A DNA stretch of 64,000 bases from Hyalangium versicolor. GTDB lineage: Bacteria; Myxococcota; Myxococcia; Myxococcales; Myxococcaceae. Under the pieces are notes generated by a model. The model was not told where the DNA came from and ran no database searches. It saw only the letters and a list, made by a program, of their open reading frames with translations. The DNA is taken from positions 44,297 to 108,296 of the forward strand of contig NZ_JAHXBF010000014.1 of NCBI RefSeq assembly GCF_020103695.1, written 5' to 3'. The position numbers were made by a program, and so were the translations under genes. The first letter of the stretch is position 1, and each line of letters opens with the position of its first letter. Shown here piece after piece: positions 62,454 through 64,000 of this stretch.

Positions 62454-63746
62454 ATGTTGAGGCTTCGCGCCATTCTCGCCGCGCTGATGCTGGGCGCACC
62501 GCTGGCTGCCAGTGCAGCGGAAATCACCCGCGTCGCATCCTCGCTGGACGAGGATGATCCGTTCGATCTGTTCATCGACGTCAACTTCGAGCGGACCCAG
62601 GGCCGCGAGAAGATCACCCGCGAGCAGTTGGCTCCCGCTGGAGCGGAGGCCGGCCGCACGGACGTGGGAGAGGTCTGGCACAAGTCCACCGACTCGCGGC
62701 TGAACCTGCGGCTGGCGATCGGGCTCTACAAGGATCTCGAGCTCTCGTTCGGGCTGCCGCTCATCCTCCAGCAGAACGACAGCTACGACTTCGTGTCGGG
62801 GACCACCCCTGCAAACTCCACGATCGTCCGCAACTGCGTGAACCCGGACGGCACCGTCACGGATCCCGACTGCGCGAGCACAGGAACGGGTGAGAAAGGC
62901 CTCTTCACCGTGCCGTCCACGAGCAAGCGCGGTGGCCTGGGCAACATGCACTTCGGCATGGCCTACGCCTTCTTCAACCAGCAGCGCGACGACACCAAGC
63001 CCACGTGGGTCGTCGGCATCGACTACGAGGCCCCCACCGCCAAGCTGCGCGATCCGAGCGAGGACAACACCGGAGACGAGCGCGGCAACGTGGGAGACCG
63101 CGTCCACAAGTACACCTTCTACACGGCCCTCTCGCGGAAGATGGGGGTGGCGGAGCCCTACTTCAAGGTCAGCTACACGCTGCCGGTGCAGGGCCCGGGC
63201 ATCTACTCGAACTGCTTCAACCGCGACCAGTTGGGCCGCCCGGAGAACTGCTTCCAGGGCCCGTGGACGCGCAAGGAGACGGGCATCCAGGCTCCGCAGA
63301 CGGGCGGGTTCCTGTTCGGCACTGAGTTCAACGCGTTCAACGACAAGAACAAGAACCAGAAGTTCACGATCGATCTGCGCGCCATCGCCAACTACGTGGG
63401 CGAGGGCCGCTACTACAACGAGCTGAGCGCGGGGCTGGGCAAGCTGCTGGCCACGCAGGACTACCTCCAGGTGGGCGGCCAGCTGGGCGCCGTGGCGAGC
63501 GCTGGCGAGGCCTTCACGCTGCGCGCCTCCGGCACGTTCTTCTACAACACGGAACACACACTCACCAACGAGAGCATCGGCAAGGATCTCGATGGGAATG
63601 GAGGGGTGGACCTGAACGACGTGGGACAGCCGTCGCCCGAGGTGAACCCCAACTTCGACTTCCGCACGGACCTCGTGTCCCGGCGCTTCCGGGCCACCGA
63701 GGCCAAGACGTTCCGGTTGGAGCTGTCCGCCTCGTTCGCGTTCTGA
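62454..63746 (+). CDS. Outer-membrane beta-barrel protein, function unknown
   Basis: 430 residues. Signal peptide MLRLRAILAALMLGAPLAAS, cleaved near ASA. The mature chain is a run of amphipathic strands (LNLRLAIGLYKDLELSFGLP, GGLGNMHFGMAYAFFNQQRD, FTLRASGTFFYNTEHTLTNE) and ends LELSASFAF, with a C-terminal Phe, as in barrel proteins. A loop with Asp/Asn (DLDGNGGVDLNDVG) may bind calcium. GGAGGT lies 4 bp before the ATG. No transport family could be named. Its likely role is a porin- or transporter-like channel. Confidence 0.85.
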   Translation: MLRLRAILAALMLGAPLAASAAEITRVASSLDEDDPFDLFIDVNFERTQGREKITREQLAPAGAEAGRTDVGEVWHKSTDSRLNLRLAIGLYKDLELSFGLPLILQQNDSYDFVSGTTPANSTIVRNCVNPDGTVTDPDCASTGTGEKGLFTVPSTSKRGGLGNMHFGMAYAFFNQQRDDTKPTWVVGIDYEAPTAKLRDPSEDNTGDERGNVGDRVHKYTFYTALSRKMGVAEPYFKVSYTLPVQGPGIYSNCFNRDQLGRPENCFQGPWTRKETGIQAPQTGGFLFGTEFNAFNDKNKNQKFTIDLRAIANYVGEGRYYNELSAGLGKLLATQDYLQVGGQLGAVASAGEAFTLRASGTFFYNTEHTLTNESIGKDLDGNGGVDLNDVGQPSPEVNPNFDFRTDLVSRRFRATEAKTFRLELSASFAF

Positions 63747-63752
63747 GGCGGC

Positions 63753-64000
63753 TCAGCGCTTGAGGTTCAGGCCCAGGCGGTAGACGTCCTGGCCTGACCA
63801 ACCCGCGCGGCGAGCCAGCTCGGTGCTCAGCGCCTTGAGCTTCTCGCCGCGCGACAGTCCCTCCTCCAGGGCCCGCCGCAGTTCCTCCTCGGACCAGCGG
63901 CGCTCTCCGGTGCGACCCTCCACCAACACCACCACCTCGCCTCGAGGCTCCTCCGCCCCGTAGCGCGCGGCCAACTCCGAGAGCGGCGCCCGCACAAACT
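63753..64000 (-). CDS. rsmI: 16S rRNA (cytidine1402-2'-O)-methyltransferase RsmI, C-terminal part
   Basis: The minus-strand frame enters from the right edge. It reads FVRAPLSELAARYGAEEPRG, then EVVVLVEGRTGERRWSEEEL, which is the C-terminal end of RsmI (FVRgpLsELa...GEvvlvvEG). The N-terminal methyltransferase core lies outside the window. RsmI 2'-O-methylates C1402 in the decoding centre using S-adenosylmethionine. The tail (GLSRGEKLKALSTELARRAG) resembles the usual RsmI C-terminal helix. The gene is convergent with the outer-membrane protein gene, 6 bp apart. Confidence 0.9.
   Translation of the reverse strand, partial: FVRAPLSELAARYGAEEPRGEVVVLVEGRTGERRWSEEELRRALEEGLSRGEKLKALSTELARRAGWSGQDVYRLGLNLKR

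Overview
The window is a high-GC chromosomal segment from a myxobacterium, most likely suborder Cystobacterineae (the Archangium/Cystobacter/Hyalangium/Myxococcus group). The evidence is the encapsulin operon with a cargo protein carrying the M. xanthus-type targeting peptide LTVGSLRR, a kinase with a Cys-rich tail typical of myxobacterial Ser/Thr kinases, proteins of the DUF6310 and DUF5953 type that I know from myxobacteria, many lipoproteins, and the very high GC at third codon positions.

Layout. 0-11.7 kb: the 5' part of a P1-family (DmpA-type) peptidase, a TetR regulator with a candidate operator, then a three-gene minus-strand operon (NfeD/YqiJ-like membrane protein, YqiK-like flotillin, 1833-residue AAA+ ATPase), with a divergent topoisomerase IB. 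11.9-19.4 kb: accessory metabolism (AraC/SDR divergent pair, GNAT, secreted unknown, FAD dehydrogenase, RtcB), with two relics: a LysR fragment and a kinase tail plus lipoprotein start. 19.8-24.8 kb: a plus-strand cell-envelope cluster (beta-propeller lipoprotein, DUF4331, TPR lipoprotein, HupE/UreJ). 24.8-30.9 kb: Cys-rich lipoprotein, a DUF1552/DUF1592 pair with cytochrome motifs, and a membrane Ser/Thr kinase. 31.4-34.1 kb: a lower-GC conflict island with an orphan Imm26 immunity gene, a small CxxC protein, a lipoprotein with a C-terminal PD-(D/E)XK-like toxin domain (DUF6310 type) and its translationally coupled DUF5953-type putative immunity protein. It is bounded on the right by a 25-nt tmRNA-like 3' end, a likely attachment-site scar. 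34.1-40.6 kb: an OmpR-type two-component system, a divergent candidate small RNA, a lipoprotein and a TonB-dependent receptor. 40.8-43.0 kb: polyphosphate kinase. 43.0-50.8 kb: a type VI secretion spike-loading module in one minus-strand operon (VgrG, DUF2169 plus pentapeptide protein, second pentapeptide protein, DUF3540, PAAR-like DUF4150, and a 217-aa membrane protein). 50.9-54.2 kb: NAD-dependent epimerase-like gene with a divergent TetR and a double-palindrome operator, a 2OG-Fe(II) oxygenase-like gene, a small protein, and two initiator tRNA genes. 54.2-64 kb: conserved core (multi-S1-domain RNA-binding protein, MurJ flippase, encapsulin cargo and shell, NtrC-type regulator, M23 peptidase, outer-membrane protein, and the 3' end of rsmI).

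The most interesting parts are (a) the lipoprotein toxin/immunity island, which resembles the SitA/SitI polymorphic lipoprotein toxins that M. xanthus transfers by outer-membrane exchange; (b) the T6SS loading module ending in an uncharacterised membrane protein; (c) the flotillin/giant-ATPase operon; (d) a candidate small RNA whose promoter appears to carry the response regulator's binding repeats; and (e) a near-identical 131-bp kinase-tail duplication about 12 kb from its source.
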